64,000 nucleotides of DNA from Prorocentrum cordatum (taxonomy: Eukaryota > Sar > Dinophyceae > Prorocentrales > Prorocentraceae). The translations under genes and the position numbers were made by a program. The stretch covers positions 94,501 through 158,500 of the forward strand of contig CAUYUJ010016477.1 of assembly GCA_963575745.1 (NCBI GenBank). The letters run 5' to 3'. Positions 11,361 to 22,839 of this stretch are shown here, one piece after another. Each line of letters begins with the position of its first letter. The first letter of the stretch is position 1. Under the pieces are notes generated by a model. That model did not search any database and was not told where the DNA came from. It was given only the letters and a program-made list of their open reading frames with translations.

Positions 11361-11970
11361 CTCTCGGGGCTTTCCTGCACACCCGGGGGCGCCAGCAGAG
11401 TACCGCGCCACCCAGACCCGGACCACACCTCGCCCCTCCCTGGGTGCTGTCGGTCGCACGTCTGCCACCACCTTCCTGCTCCCCTGCGGGGTCCAGCGGA
11501 GTGCGGCGCACTGGAGCAACGAGGGATCCCCCGAGGGCCAGCAAAAATTGGCAGCGCATGGCGACCAAGGGATCTCTCCGCCGAGGCCGTGGTCTGCCCC
11601 AGAAAGATGGACGGGGGCCCCTCGAGGGCCAGGGGTGCCCCAGCCTCCCTTGTCCCCAGCGGGCCGCCGCGCCCCCTCTCCCCCGCTCTTCAAGAGCCGC
11701 CCTGGCCGAAGCCCGCAGACACGCAAGTGAACGTTCCCTTGCTCGGCGTTTCGGCATTGAGCCACAGGGGGGGAGGGAGGGGGGGTGTCTGGCTGCGAGC
11801 CTCTGCCGAGTGCGACTGTTCGGAAGCGTTCGACCCATTCGGGAGACTCCACCTGCTCGAAACAGGCGCCAAGAACAGCCCAGATCGACTCCATGGGAGG
11901 GGGGGGAGGGGGGGGGGTGCGAGGGCCCGCGCCGATCGGCAAAACAACAAATAAGAAAACGACCACCAAT
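11361..11970. other. GC-rich DNA without an assignable gene
   Basis: Several overlapping frames of 200-300 codons are open, but composition, not conservation, explains them. No motif was recognised. Confidence 0.4.
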
Positions 11971-12105
11971 CGGGAGCGGCTAAGAGGGGGGTGTCCAAGG
12001 GGGGGGTGCAAATCATGACCAGCGTCATGTGCGCGGCCCAGCGGGGAGGCCAGGGACGTAAAGAGATGAGAAGAGGCGCCATGAGATCTGGGGAATCATC
12101 GTGGC
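11971..12105. repeat. Interspersed repeat J, copy 2
   Basis: Same order of landmarks as the copies at 3635 and 45283, ending in GGCGCCATGAGATCTGGGGA. Confidence 0.8.
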
Positions 12106-12157
12106 CCACGCCATGATATCACCCCCCCCAGTCATCCCCCCTTCTTTTCTGAATGGA

Positions 12158-13330
12158 CCCTGGGACACACAAATAAATACACACACATCAAATTATCCCA
12201 GTGCGACCCTACCTAGGACTTGGGGCCCCTAGGAAAGCAGCATTATTAGTAACAGTAAAGCTAAGCTAAAGCAAAGCTAAAGCTAAGCTAAAGCCAAGCA
12301 AGCAGCTAAGCAAAAGCTAAGTTAAAGCTAAGATAAAGCTAAGCTAAAGCTAAGGCACAGCTAAGCTAAATATAATATAAGCTAAATATAAGCTAACGCT
12401 AAGCTAAAGCTAAGCTAACGTTAAGCTCAAGCTAAGCTAAAGCTAAGCTAAAGCTAAGCTAAATCTAAGCTAAAACTAAGCTAAAGCTAAGCTGAAGCTA
12501 AGTTAAAGCTAAGCTGAAGCTAAGCTAAACAAACGCTGAGCTAACGCTAAGCTAAAACTAAGCTAACGCCAAGCTAAATCTAAACTAAAGCTAAGCTAAA
12601 GCTAAGCTAAAGCTAAAGCTAAGGTAAAGCTAAGATGAAGCTAAACTAAACCTAAGCTAAAACTAAGCTACAACTAAGCTAAAGCTAAGCTAAGGCTAAG
12701 CTAACGTTAAGCTAAAGCTAAGCTAAAGCTAAGCTAAAGCTAAGCTAAAGCTAAAGCTAAAGCTAAGCTAAAGCTAAGCTAAAGCTACATTAAAGCTAAG
12801 CTGAAGCTAAGCTAGAGCTAACGCTAAGCTAACGCTAAGCTAAAGCTAAGCTAAAGCCAACATAAAGCTAAGTTAAAGCTAAGCTAAAGCTAAGCTAAGG
12901 CTAAAACTAAGGTAAAGCTAAGATGAAGCTAAGCTAAAGCTAAGCTGCAACTAAGCTAAATCTAAGCTAAAGCTAAGCTAAAGCTAAGTTAAAGCTAAGC
13001 TGAAGCTAAGCTAAAACTAAGCTACAGCTAAGCTACAGCTAAGCTAAAGCTAAAACTAAAACTAAAGCTAAAGCTCCCAGGGGACTGGGGGAACCGCTCC
13101 CAGGGGACTGGGGGAACCGCCCGGGGCGCTTTATACTGCCCGGCCCCTTTAAGCTAAGAGAGTAAGAACCCTTCTAGGCAGAGCCTATGTAGGGAATAAT
13201 TCCCTACATTTTCTCGTATTCCCTGGGTTTTCGCCTTCCCCCCCCACTCTCCATATTTTCCCATATTACCTCGGGAATCGACAATCGACGATCAGTTGTG
13301 TCTGTGTGTTTTTCCCCCTCCTGATTCTCC
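12158..13330 (+). repeat. Repeat L, copy a, split by element C
   Basis: Repeat L starts CCCTGGGACACACAAATA and later has TTTTCTGGGTTT, CTTCCCCCCAC, CCATATTTTCCCATATT and TGTGTCTGTGTGTTT. Here the first 35 bp (12158..12192) are separated from the rest (13195..13330) by element C. Uninterrupted copies are at 13537, 32442 and 32706. Confidence 0.8.
12193..13194 (+). mobile_element. Satellite-carrying element C, copy 1
   Basis: The left end is TTATCCCAGTGCGACC followed by CCCTACCTAGG (12207..12217). The right end has tandem GGGGACTGGGGGAACCGC, CTGCCCGGCCCCTTTAAG, CCTTCTAG and CCTATGTAGGG (13184..13194), an inverted match to CCCTACCTAGG with one mismatch. Between them is about 0.8 kb of AGCTAA-type hexamer repeats. 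The second copy at 56339..56893 has the same ends but a shorter array. No ORF. Confidence 0.85.
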
Positions 13331-13536
13331 GCCCCCGAAGCAAACAGAGCTCCTCGCGGAGAGGTGGGCGCGCCGGGCCTCCCCTGCGGCCGCCGCCAGA
13401 CCTGCCGTTGCCCGCGCCCTTGCCGGCAGACCGGCTCCAGCCGAAGTCCACGGCGGCCTCCTCGGAGGCGGCGTGTGGCACGGCGCGCAGCCAGGCTGCG
13501 ACGGGGCGGGGCACGGATCGGGAGAGAGGGATTGAA
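13331..13536. other. GC-rich spacer inside repeat L cluster
   Basis: About 200 bp of GC-rich sequence between two L copies; no gene recognised. Confidence 0.4.
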
Positions 13537-13705
13537 GGGGCCCTGGGACACACAAATAGATACACACAAATAAAAGGATCCCCCATCTTTTATCGTATTT
13601 TCTGGGTTTTTGTCTTCCCCCCACTTCCCATATTTTCCCATATTGTCTGGGAGATCGACGATTAATTGTGTCTGTGTGTTTTTTTCCCTCCTGAGGGATC
13701 GATAT
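13537..13705 (+). repeat. Repeat L, copy b
   Basis: Intact copy starting CCCTGGGACACACAAATAGA and running through CCATATTTTCCCATATTG to TGTGTCTGTGTG. It acts as an empty-site comparison for the insertion of element C in copy a. Confidence 0.8.
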
Positions 13706-14800
13706 CCGCCGGCCCCCTCGAGGGGGCCACCGGGCTGTAGGCCGAAGGTTCGCAGTGTCCCGTGCCAGTTGCAGCTGCCAGTTTCCACCGTTTCAGCTGC
13801 GTCTTGCTGCTGAGGTCCGCAGATCCGTAGGGTCAGGGTCGAAGAACAAACAGGTCCCGACACTGCTTCACGGCGGCGCCCAGACCTCATGATTCCGCTT
13901 TTGCATCTCCCATTATCCGAGACAGAGGGCCGGCGGCATGGGGCGAAGCCCTTACGGATTATTGACCAGGGTGATGGAGCCTCCGGCCACAAGACTCGAC
14001 TCGGAGCCTACCCTTTCCTGGTCGGAGGTTTCTGTGGGTCCGTGGGCGTATCTCTTTTTGGCGTGTGGGACCAGTCGCTCTGTTCCGGTGCGTGAGCGGG
14101 GGGCAGTGGAAGCACGGCCTGTGTCTTCTTCCTCGTCTGGGCTGTGCCACTTGTGCAAGGTATTTGGCAGCGCGGCGACATTCGTGGTTGGACGACTCGG
14201 TGCAACGGCAACGTCTCGCGAAATTCTAAATCGCGATCATCAACGATGCTGCCTGTCCGGCTGCTCCCGCATCCTCGAACCTCTTGCACTCATCACCATC
14301 AACGAGACCCATCAGCTGGCAGCGGCGTGCACGTATCAAATTTTCTCGTGCGCCTGCGGGAAGCGGACTCTCCCGTGTCTGGGCGTCGCCCGTGACGGCG
14401 CACCTCTCGGGTGTTGCCGGAGGTGCCCCCTGGCCCCACGGCCTCGAGAGCACCCCACCACGAGGCCCAAGAGGGCACTCGGGGCCTCAAGAGGAAGCGA
14501 CACGCGGGGGACGCCCTGGGCCAGGGACACCTCGACCGGCCCCCGGCCCCTCGGAGCTGGCATGGCCGCAGTCAGCACCGCGCGCGCGCGCACCGTGCGA
14601 GGGAACCGAGGGGCACTGAGGCGACCCGGCAAATCAAAGCTTCGGGCACGCGCCGGGGGCCCTGGAGGCAGAGGCTCTGCAGAGCCAGACCTCGCGGGCT
14701 GCTCACGACGCCCACGGGCCACTGGCCGGGTTTGAATACCGACGGCCCGCGCTCCTTGCCGTTCACGGCCTCCTCCCCTCTCTGATCCTGCGCGTGGGAT
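13706..14800. other. Possible single-copy DNA, no assignable gene
   Basis: A plus-strand frame of 265 codons (13938..14735) is the longest opening, but its product has biased composition and no recognised domain. I do not call it a gene. Confidence 0.35.
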
Positions 14801-15180
14801 GATGCGCTCCTCCCTGCCCGCATGTTTTCCTGTCCCGCCTGGTCCTTCTCTTCATCCCGCTCCTCATCCTCCTTGCCCTCGTCCACCTCCTCCTTCTGGG
14901 CGTAAGGTGTTATGTCCTCCTCCTCCTGCTCCTGCTCCTGCTCCTCCTCCTCCCAGTCATTCTTTCTATCCCTTCCCTTCCTGCTGCTGCTCCTTTCCCT
15001 CCCTTTCGTCGACCTCCTCCATGGCGCGAGGTGTTCTGTTCTCTCTCTCTCTCTTTCCCCCCTCCCCCTGCCTCCCCCTCCACTCCTCCCCACAACTCCT
15101 CGCTCCTCCCCCTCTTCGGCCCACCCCCTTCCTCTCCTGCTCCTCCACTTCCTCTCTCTCTCTCTCGCATAGCTGCCAGA
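14801..15180. repeat. CT/TCC-rich low-complexity tract
   Basis: Polypyrimidine DNA with TCCTCC, CTCCTG and CTCTCT runs. The minus-strand frames rich in Glu and Arg arise from it. Confidence 0.8.
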
Positions 15181-15412
15181 TATGCTGCTCATCCTCATTT
15201 TGTGCCTCGTCTTCGCCCTCCTCCTCCCTATCCATCTTTCGTTTCCCTGACATCTGACCTGTGGCCCGAACGCTCGAGCTCCGAGAGGGCGGGAGCGGCG
15301 GACGTCCTTGCCGGCGCCCTTCCGGCCGCGGGCGCGGCTGCGCCAGCCGTCTCCCTCGCGAGCTGGGCAATTCGCAGGGCAAGCTGCGTACGGCGTTTTT
15401 GCTGTCTCGTTT

Positions 15413-16590
15413 TTCCCAGCCGTCCTGTGGTTTTGGGTCTTCGTTTTGAAGAGACAGCGCCCCGCGTTCCTTATCCTCTTCCTCCTCCTCCTCGTCTTCC
15501 TCCTCCTCCCATCCCTGCCTCTGCCCTCCGACTGTCCAACATCTTAGCGCAGCCATTGCAGCGTTTCGTGGCCCCACAAGGAGCTCCACCAAAGGCCCCA
15601 ATGGCTCTGACCACATGCGTCCGCGCCACCCAATACAGCGTTTCGTGGCCCCACAGGGAGCTCCATCGAAAGCCCCAGTGGCTGTGACCACATGCGTCCG
15701 CGCCACCCAGTACAGCCTTTCGTGGCCCTACAAGGAGCTCCACCGAAGGCACGTGGCTGTGACCACATGCGTCCGCGCCACCCAGTACAGCATTTCGTGG
15801 CCCCATAAGGAGCTTCACCGAAGGCCCGAGTGGCTGTGACCACATGCGTTAGCGCCACACAATACAATGTTTCGTGGGCCCATATGGAGCCCCACCGAAA
15901 GCTCCGACGGTTGGGAGTACATGCGTCCGCGCCACCCAATGCAGGATTTCGTAGCCCCACGGGGAGCTCCACCGAAGGCCCCAGCGGCTGTGACCCCATG
16001 CGTCACGGCCACCCAGTACAGCGTTTCGTGGTCCCATAGAAAGCCTAGTGCAGCGTTTCGTGGCCCCACATGGAGCTCCACCGAAGGCCCCATCTTCGTG
16101 GCCCCACAAGGAGCTCCACCGAAGGCCCCAGTGACTGCGACCCCATGCGTGCGCGCCGCCAAGTACAGCGTTTCGTGGCCCCACAAGGAGCTCCACCGAA
16201 AGCCCCAGTGGCTGTGACCACATGCGTTCGCGCCGCCCAATACAGCGTTTCGTGGCCCCACAGGGAGTTCCACCGAAGGCCCCAGTGGCTGTGACCACAT
16301 GCGTCCGCGCCGCCCAGTACAGCGTTTCGAGGCCCCACAAGGAGCTCCACCGAAAGCCCCAGTGGCTGTGATCGCATGCGTCTCCCTGGACCCATTTCGG
16401 CACGCCCTTCGCGCGTTTCGTAGCCTGCCTTCATGGAGCTCCACCGAAAGCCTCGCGACGGTGTCCACATGTTACCCCCGATCATGTTGGCATACCCCTC
16501 ACATGTCCCGTGGCCTCATAAGGAGCTTCCCCTCCTTGGTCCCACCTGCCTTGCTGTACTAACAATTGCATATGGTTGGGTCCTTCGCCA
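15413..16590 (+). mobile_element. Satellite-carrying element B, copy 2
   Basis: The left end TTCCCAGCCGTCCTGTGG is followed by TTTTGGGTCTTCGTTTTG and a CT-rich leader. The array, about 15550..16470, has units near 78 bp with core CGTTTCGTGGCCCCACAAGG, CCACCGAAGGCCCCAG and TGGCTGTGACCACATGCGTC. The right end is GCATATGGTTGGGTCCTTCG followed by CCA. Array units share only the 'TTTCGTGGCCCCA ... GAGCTCCACCGAAGGCC' half with copy 1. Confidence 0.8.
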
Positions 16591-17019
16591 ATTCCCCAAC
16601 TGATGGGAAGGGAACTCCACCATGCTAGAGCAGGCCTACCCAATTTCTCGCTCCCCAACGGGTGCCCGCACCGTTTTTTTTGGCTTCGCGGATTACCTCG
16701 CGGAGTGTTCCCATGGAGGAACACGAAAAACGGCACGCAATACCTGGCAGGACGGAGTGTGCCAAAAAGTGCACTGCACCGAAAGGATCCTGCGCAACTG
16801 GAAATGACGGACTTCCGCTGCTGCCGATCTTCTTCGCCAGCCTGGTCCCCGACTGCTCCTGACCCTGGGGGTCGCCCTCCGCCGCCATCTTTTCCTGGCC
16901 CCTTCCTCTCCCTTGGTCCTCCTGCAGCACCGCTCAACGATGTGCTGTTCAACCGAAGCTGCGGGGTGGGCCCTTTCCCAAATCCGTGCTTCGGTGCGGA
17001 TCGTCAGCGCGCCTCGTCT

Positions 17020-17062
<43 letters not shown>

Positions 17063-17345
17063 GGTGCGTGTTGCTCTGCTCGGGTCTTCCCGTATGCAGT
17101 GACCACCACCACCGGTCCTTTCTCCCCCGAAGTCGGCTACACGTACACACAAAACGTGTATTCAGGACGGGTGGTGAGGACGCGAGACCCTTGAAGCCCG
17201 AAATTGTTTTTTTTGGGCGGCGGTAGACCAGTGGATACGGCCATAGACGAGCCGCAGAGGCAAGGACACACAAGTACCCTATATGAAAGCGCACGTCCTC
17301 CGGCGAAGGGTCACCCGTACGTTCAGCCAACAATGGCTGTAAACT
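16591..17345. other. Mostly single-copy DNA with a CGT run
   Basis: No gene recognised. A CGT triplet run occupies about 17020..17063. Confidence 0.45.
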
Positions 17346-17470
17346 AACCAGCCAGCCAACCAACAAAACAGGCCGCCATTGGAACCACCAGCAAACCAAC
17401 CAACGAACCGACCAAGCAAGCAACCGGCCATGCAACCAACCAACCAACCAACCATCCAATCATTAGACAT
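17346..17470. repeat. AACC-rich degenerate tetranucleotide repeat
   Basis: Repeated CCAACCAAC and CAAGCAACC blocks, e.g. AACCAACCAACCAACCA near 17435..17455. Confidence 0.7.
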
Positions 17471-18775
17471 CCACCCCGCTAGCCAACAAACCAATCAAGA
17501 ATGGGGGCTGCTGGCAGATGGTGGCACTCTGAACGTCAAACTTTTGCCTGAACCGGAATGCCACGGAAACAACAATATACTCTACACATGAAAATCTAGA
17601 GACGAAAAAACAACCATGAATGCTGCGCACATGCAATGGGAACGTGGGCCGACACCCGCACACCCACAAAAGACGTCATGAATTAGGGTGGCTGAGATGG
17701 TTAAGATAAACATGCTTCCGACAAGCCTCCCGTTCCTCTGCTTTCCCGGATACCCCGATCATCGCTCACGGTCAAAGAAACACGCGTCAAATAAACTGGC
17801 CCTCTACAATCAAAGTACGGAATGGTCACGCAGGAGGCAACGGTGCACGGGACTGTAAAACAGCAAAGAAAGTTGTTTCATGAAAGCCACGTCTGATCAA
17901 TAGCACCCTTGGTTTACGATGAATGCTCGCACCGTGCAACACAACATAAGTCGTGACTCTCCAACGTACGATCATGATAGCAGTTCAACTAGGCACTAAC
18001 AAAAAAGGACAACACATGCGTCGTGGCCGTCCTTGCCGGCGCTACCTCTGCGGGCCTTGGTTGAGCAGATATTTATCACAACTCTTCTTCGCAATATTGA
18101 AGAAACACCTTGAAGACAACATGTACTTACTCAAACTCTTGCGTTAAATTTCGGGATTGTGGCCAATGGCGTGACTTCTTGTCCCTCCATCGAGAATCCA
18201 CGTGAGCGCAAATCCTCAGGAACGAAGCGCAATCGTGGCTACGCAGGTTCTGGATGACCATCAGTAATCGGCATGTACAGAATCCAGAGGACACCCAACA
18301 ACAATTCCGTGTTCCTTGTCATGAGGAAACTTGTCTCAAGACAGAGTGAGTGGGCACCGGCTGCATAATGCCCCATGTCTCCAACAAGCCGCAACACATG
18401 TGCCTCACCACTCTACATCCACAGAGCAACGTTCAGCTGTCATGTGTCATTGAAGCAATGCCGCATCAATCTGTATTGCACTTGCACCCGAGACAAATCT
18501 CCTTCGGCAACCACCTTCATGTTCAACCCCGTCCACGGTGCTCTTTCACAGTGCACGCTGTGCAACTTTTGATGATCGCCCCTGTGCGAATGTTCCAGCT
18601 GTTTTGTCTTCCGCCATGGCCGCAACAACACCAAACACTGCCAATCGATGAAGGCCCAGACCTGCTCGTTCTTCTGAACTTCGCGCCCTGCGCATGGCGT
18701 GGGGAAGCCGCTTTGTCAACACCATGAGACAACACGTCCGCGCCATGAGACAACACCATGAGGCTGGTGTGACAT
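17471..18775. other. Single-copy, more AT-rich DNA
   Basis: This 1.3-kb stretch is less GC-rich and lacks the repeats found elsewhere. Open frames are short (up to 125 codons) and none shows a domain. It could hold intron or intergenic sequence. Confidence 0.4.
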
Positions 18776-18778
18776 GCG

Positions 18779-18832
18779 TGAGGAGGAGGAGGAGGAGGAG
18801 GAGGAGGAGGAGGAGGAGGAGGAGAAGGACCA
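18779..18832. repeat. GGA microsatellite
   Basis: About 17 GGA/GAG triplets. Confidence 0.95.
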
Positions 18833-19164
18833 GTGGAGACCCAAGAGTCATCAACGATGTTGGAATTAACCCTCCCTCCAAGCTCCCTCTTCATAGGCCC
18901 CTACAACGGTTCATTTCCATTGAGGGAGCTGGCTCGTTGGAAGACAACAGTTTGAAGATCCTGAAGGGTGCCAAAACATTGTTCTCGGGATTCCAACGCC
19001 ACGTATCAACCTGACTGCAGCGTCTTGACGATCCAGAATCGTGCCACAACGCTATTTTTTGGTACCTCAACACTGCGAACCAATATAACTGTTGCGACCG
19101 CATAATCCAGAATCCTTCCAAAACACAATTTTCGGGTATGTGATAATGGGAACCAATGGAACTC

Positions 19165-19497
19165 TTGCAACTTGTTGAAACGAATGTGCGCCGCGCTGAG
19201 GCGAGAACCACATTTTGAAAAGAAACCGCCTCAATCCGTGAAGCTCTTGCAATTTTCTAAAACGACTGTGCGCGGCGTTAAAGCGAGAACCATATTTTGA
19301 AAACGACCCGTCCCCCATCCGTAAAACTCCGGCAACTTTTTAAACGAATGTGCGCGGCGTTAAAGCGAGAACCACGTTTTGAAACCCTCCTCCAATCCGT
19401 GAAACTCCTGCAATTTTTAGAAAGAGTGTGCGCGGCGCGAAGGCGAGAGCCACAGTTTGAAAACCACCCGCCCTCCATCTGTGAAACTGTTGCCACC
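19165..19497. repeat. ~80-bp tandem repeat, four diverged units
   Basis: Units contain GAAACGAATGTGCGCGGCG, GCGAGAACCA and TTTTGAAA, then CCGTGAAACTCCTGCAA. The GTGCGC landmark recurs near 19186, 19268, 19347 and 19425. Diverged relatives are near 37140..37300 and 39180..39345. Confidence 0.8.
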
Positions 19498-19604
19498 TTT
19501 CAGCTTCAGAATCATAAATGGTGAGGAAGTCTCAGGCGAAACGCCCGGCCCGCCCTAAAAACTGGCCTCGGGGTGCGACATGGATGTGTTATCTATAAGG
19601 AGAA

Positions 19605-19665
19605 GGAATGGAGGAGGAGGAGGAGGAGGAGGAGGAGGAGGAGGAGGAGGTGGAAGGGGGAGGAG
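19605..19665. repeat. GGA microsatellite
   Basis: GGAGGA triplets followed by mixed purine-rich sequence. Confidence 0.9.
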
Positions 19666-19799
19666 GAGGGCTGCCGTCGCGAAGCCTACCGTGGCGCTCT
19701 TCGCGCGGCCCGCGCGCCGGAGCAGGGCAATGCAATGAAGGAGAAGGAAGGGAAGGGAAGAGTGAGGGAGGGGCGGGGGAGGGGGGCAGATGGGAGGGC

Positions 19800-19975
19800 T
19801 AAATCCCACCAGCCCTTTCGGGCGTGAGTGGTTCAGGCGTTTCCTCTTCCAACCCCCTGTCTTGTGCTTCGGGGATGGGTCTATCACTGTTCCCTACGAG
19901 TAAGCATCCCCTCCCCCAGGCGACTGGGAATCAACCCGAACCCATGCCGACCCCCCCACCGCTGTGCATGGTTTT
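19800..19975 (+). repeat. Interspersed repeat K, copy 2
   Basis: Contains AATCCCACCAGCCCTTTCGG, GTCTATCACTGTTCCCTA and CCCCTCCCCCAGGCGACTGG in the K order. Confidence 0.85.
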
Positions 19976-20506
19976 TGACAGGGTCCGTGGGAGGGACCTC
20001 ATATTGCTATCTGTGCGCAAGCTAAGCATTCTTGTCAACAAAACACAACCATATACACATTGCCGCCGGATTTTGGAGCATGCGCAGTCGCTCCACGACC
20101 ACTTTGCGCATGGTTTTTGACAGGGACAGCGGGGGGGCCCTCACATTGCCTGCTGCGCGAAGGCCAACAAACCTTTTCAACGTACAATGCAAGATACACG
20201 TTGCTTCCAAATCTGGAGCATGCGCGGGCGCACCGCGACCACGTTGATTAGGTTTTGGCACGGGTACTCGAGTGCTACTTCTGCGTTGGGAGGGCGGGTG
20301 GGAGTGAGCGAGACGGCTTGCGCCTAGTGAGCAGCAAATGTCTTGATGACTGTTACGTGTTAATGAACACCCCCTCCAGGCGACCGGCATTCCACCAGGA
20401 CCCATACCCCCCTTCCACCATCCCTGTTAAAAAACAATGTGGAATCCACTTTGGGTCAAAATCTTGGGTCATGCTTGCGTGGTCCGCGACCACTTTGTAT
20501 TGTTTC
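19976..20506. repeat. Repeat D cluster
   Basis: Partial repeats of a 130-bp unit: GGTTTTTGACAGGGACAG, CATTGCCTGCTGCGCG, then GGAGCATGCGCGGGCGC and ACCGCGACCAC. Two copies lie between 19976 and 20250 and a third diverged one near 20450. A relative of the M sequence (GGGAGGGCGGGTGGGAGTG) is at 20290..20325 and a partial K at 20345..20430. Confidence 0.65.
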
Positions 20507-21422
20507 TCCCAACCCTTTTGGTTGGGTATTCGTTTTGAATAGGAGCACTGCGGTCGCGTCCTCCTCCCGCCTCCCGCCTCCTGCCTCCCGCCTTCTGTCT
20601 CCCGCGAGACCTCGCCGTCCCTGGGGTGGGGGCTGCGATCTGCGACACTGTCGCCACTTTCGAGGGCTGCTGGTGGGCTCAGCGGGGTGAGGCACTGCAT
20701 AAATCTGAGCGGGACCTCGCCGTCCCTGGGGGGCTGCGATCTGCAAAACTGTCGCCACTTTCGAGGGCTGCTGGTGGGTCCAGCGGGATGAAGCACCGCG
20801 CAAACCCGAAAGGGACCTCGCCGTCCCTGGGGGGGCTGCGATCTGCGAAACCGTCGCCACTTTCGAGGGCTGCTGGTGGGTCCAGCGGGGTGAGGCACCG
20901 CGCAAACCTGAAAGGGATCTCGCCGTCCCTGGGGAGCTGCGATCTGCTACGCTGTCGCCACTTTCGAGGGCTGCTGGTGGGTCCAGCGGAGTGAGGCACC
21001 GCGCAGACCTGAGCGGGACCTCGCCGTCCCTGGGGGGCTGCGATCTGCGACCTTGGGGGGCTGCGATCTGCGACGCTGTCGCCACTTTCGAGGGCTGCTG
21101 GTGGGTCCAGCGGAGTGAGGCACCGCGCATGCGTCGTCGCGTGGGAAGTTTGGTACGGAGGAGCCATGCCATGTCGTTGCTTCCCCGCCGACGTTTCAAG
21201 CCCGTTGCCCGCCTTCTCAGTTTGGACCTTGCCTTAGTGACTCAAGGGTTCACTTCGATACTCATCCCTACCACGCTTTTCCCCTGATCGGGGACCTGCG
21301 AACCTCCCGAGTGCCGCTCACAGAAGTATATGCGTCCATATCACGTCGTCGCCCTCTCACCAAATCTCCCAATCTACTCCTGCCTTACACTGCGCAAGGG
21401 TTGGGTACGCCGCCCGGGTAAT
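20507..21422 (+). mobile_element. Satellite-carrying element A, copy 1 (about five units)
   Basis: The left end is TCCCAACCCTTTTGG then TTGGGTATTCGTTTTGAAT. An array (about 20613..21128) of ~100-bp units follows, with landmarks GACCTCGCCGTCCCTGG, GCTGCGATCTGCGA, TGTCGCCACTTTCGAGGG and TGAGGCACCGCGCA. The right end (about 300 bp, 21119..21422) starts at CACCGCGCATGCGTCGTCG and finishes GGGTTGGGTACGCCGCCCGG then GTAAT. Copies 2 and 3 at 23000 and 35181 keep both ends while array length differs greatly. No ORF beyond repeat-generated frames. Confidence 0.88.
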
Positions 21423-21492
21423 TGAAAAGGGCGGCGGGTGTGCCCGCATATTGCCGGCTTTGCGCAAAGTTACCATCCCTGTCAAACATATC

Positions 21493-22244
21493 CTGGCGAA
21501 GTACCCAACCATATGCAGGTGTGAGTTCCGTCGTTGTGAGTATGGCCTTCGGTGGATCTCCTCGTGGTGCCACGAAGCGTGTGAAGGGTGTGCCGAGATG
21601 GCGCAGGGCCGCCACGCGGGTGAGTGGTGTGCCGAAATGTGGCGGCGGTGCCAAGCGAACCCACCCACTGAGGCCTTGGATGGAGCTCTCTCTGGGGCCA
21701 CGAAAGGTGTGGGGGGTGCCGACATGGGGCGGCGGTGCCATGCGAACCTTCCGACTTGGGCCTCGGGTGGAGCTCCCTCTGGGGCCACGAAACGTGTGAG
21801 GGGTGTGCCGACATGAGGCGGCGGTGCCATGCGAACCCTCCCGCTGTTGCCATAGGTGGAGCTCCCTGTGGGGCCACGAATGGGGTGGCGGTGCCATGCG
21901 AACCTTCTGACCTGGGCCTCAGGTCGAGCTCCCTATGGGACTACGAAACGTGTGAGGGGTGTGCCGAAATTGGGTGGCGGTGCCATGCGAACCCTTCCCC
22001 CTGGGGCCTCACGTGTGAGGGGTGTGCCGACATGGGGCGGCGGTGCCATGCGAAACCTCCTGCTGGGGCCTTAGGTGGAGCCCCCTATGGGGCCACGAAG
22101 CGTGGGAGGGGTGTGTCGACATGGACATTCAGAGGGCGGAGGCAGAGATAGGAGGGAGGAAGGAGGGGGACGAAGAAGGCAAGAAAGAACGCGGGGCGCT
22201 GTCTCTTCAAAACGAGGACCCGACGCCTCAGGATGGTTGGGAAC
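21493..22244 (-). mobile_element. Satellite-carrying element B, copy 3 (inverted)
   Basis: Reading the minus strand: the left end TTCCCAACCATCCTGAGG at 22244, then TCGTTTTGAAGAGACAGCG, a CT-rich leader ending CTGCCTCCGCCCTC, then an array with GGCCCCATAGGGGG and CCAGCAGG units. The right end is GCATATGGTTGGGTACTTCG at about 21517..21498. Only 71 bp separates it from the right end of element A copy 1. Confidence 0.8.
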
Positions 22245-22556
22245 AATAGAACGTGTACTTCGCGGCAAAATCTGCATCATGCGCGGGCACCCCGCGATCA
22301 CCTGGCACTGTTTTTGACAAAAGCGGCGGGGGTGCCTGGCATACTGCCTGCTGTGTGGGGGCCGACATATTTCTGGGTGTGTGCTGTCAAGTGCGCGGGC
22401 GCACCTGGGCACACTCTGCGCGTGCCCTCAGCATGGCGCACCTGGCGCGGGTGGAGCATGCGGCACGCAGGGCGCACGTGGCCTGGCACGCTTGTGCCCC
22501 AGGGGTGCCTGGCGAACCTGGCGCGCGTGGCGCACCTCGCCCCAGCGTCGCGTATA

Positions 22557-22785
22557 GAGGCCTCCTAGATGGGGTCGGAGTCGATGGGGTCGGAGGATCG
22601 CGCCGCATCGCCGATACATCGACGATGCATCGGCGATGCGCTGGCGATGCGTCGTCGACGTCGGCGATGCATCGGCGACGTCGACGTGAAACAAATCAGG
22701 CTTCACATCGAGCCGCGTCGGCGATGCATCGGCGATGCGGCGCGATCCCCCGACCCCATCTACTCGGACCCCATCTAGGAGGCCT
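22557..22785. mobile_element. Foldback element with ~70-bp arms
   Basis: The left arm starts GAGGCCTCCTAGATGGGGTC and runs through GGATCGCGCCGCATCGCCGA; the right arm (about 22712..22785) is its inverted copy with few mismatches. The loop holds further GATGCATCGGCGATGC palindromic repeats. Just right of the element, sequence resumes a motif (CCATCCAAAG ... CTCGGGTGCT) that also occurs at 55335 and 57290. Confidence 0.75.
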
Positions 22786-22839
22786 ACAGCGTAGCTGTCC
22801 ATCCAAAGTCGACCAGCGAACACGCTGCGGCTCGGGTGC

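Noticed and set aside
12250-13075. AGCTAA array as telomeric repeat
   Set aside because: Telomere repeats known from dinoflagellates are TTTAGGG-like; this array is bounded on both sides by conserved element ends and is internal.
13938-14735. 265-codon plus-strand frame in single-copy-looking DNA
   Set aside because: No domain, second half Arg/Gly/Ala-rich from GC content, and opposite frames are equally open.
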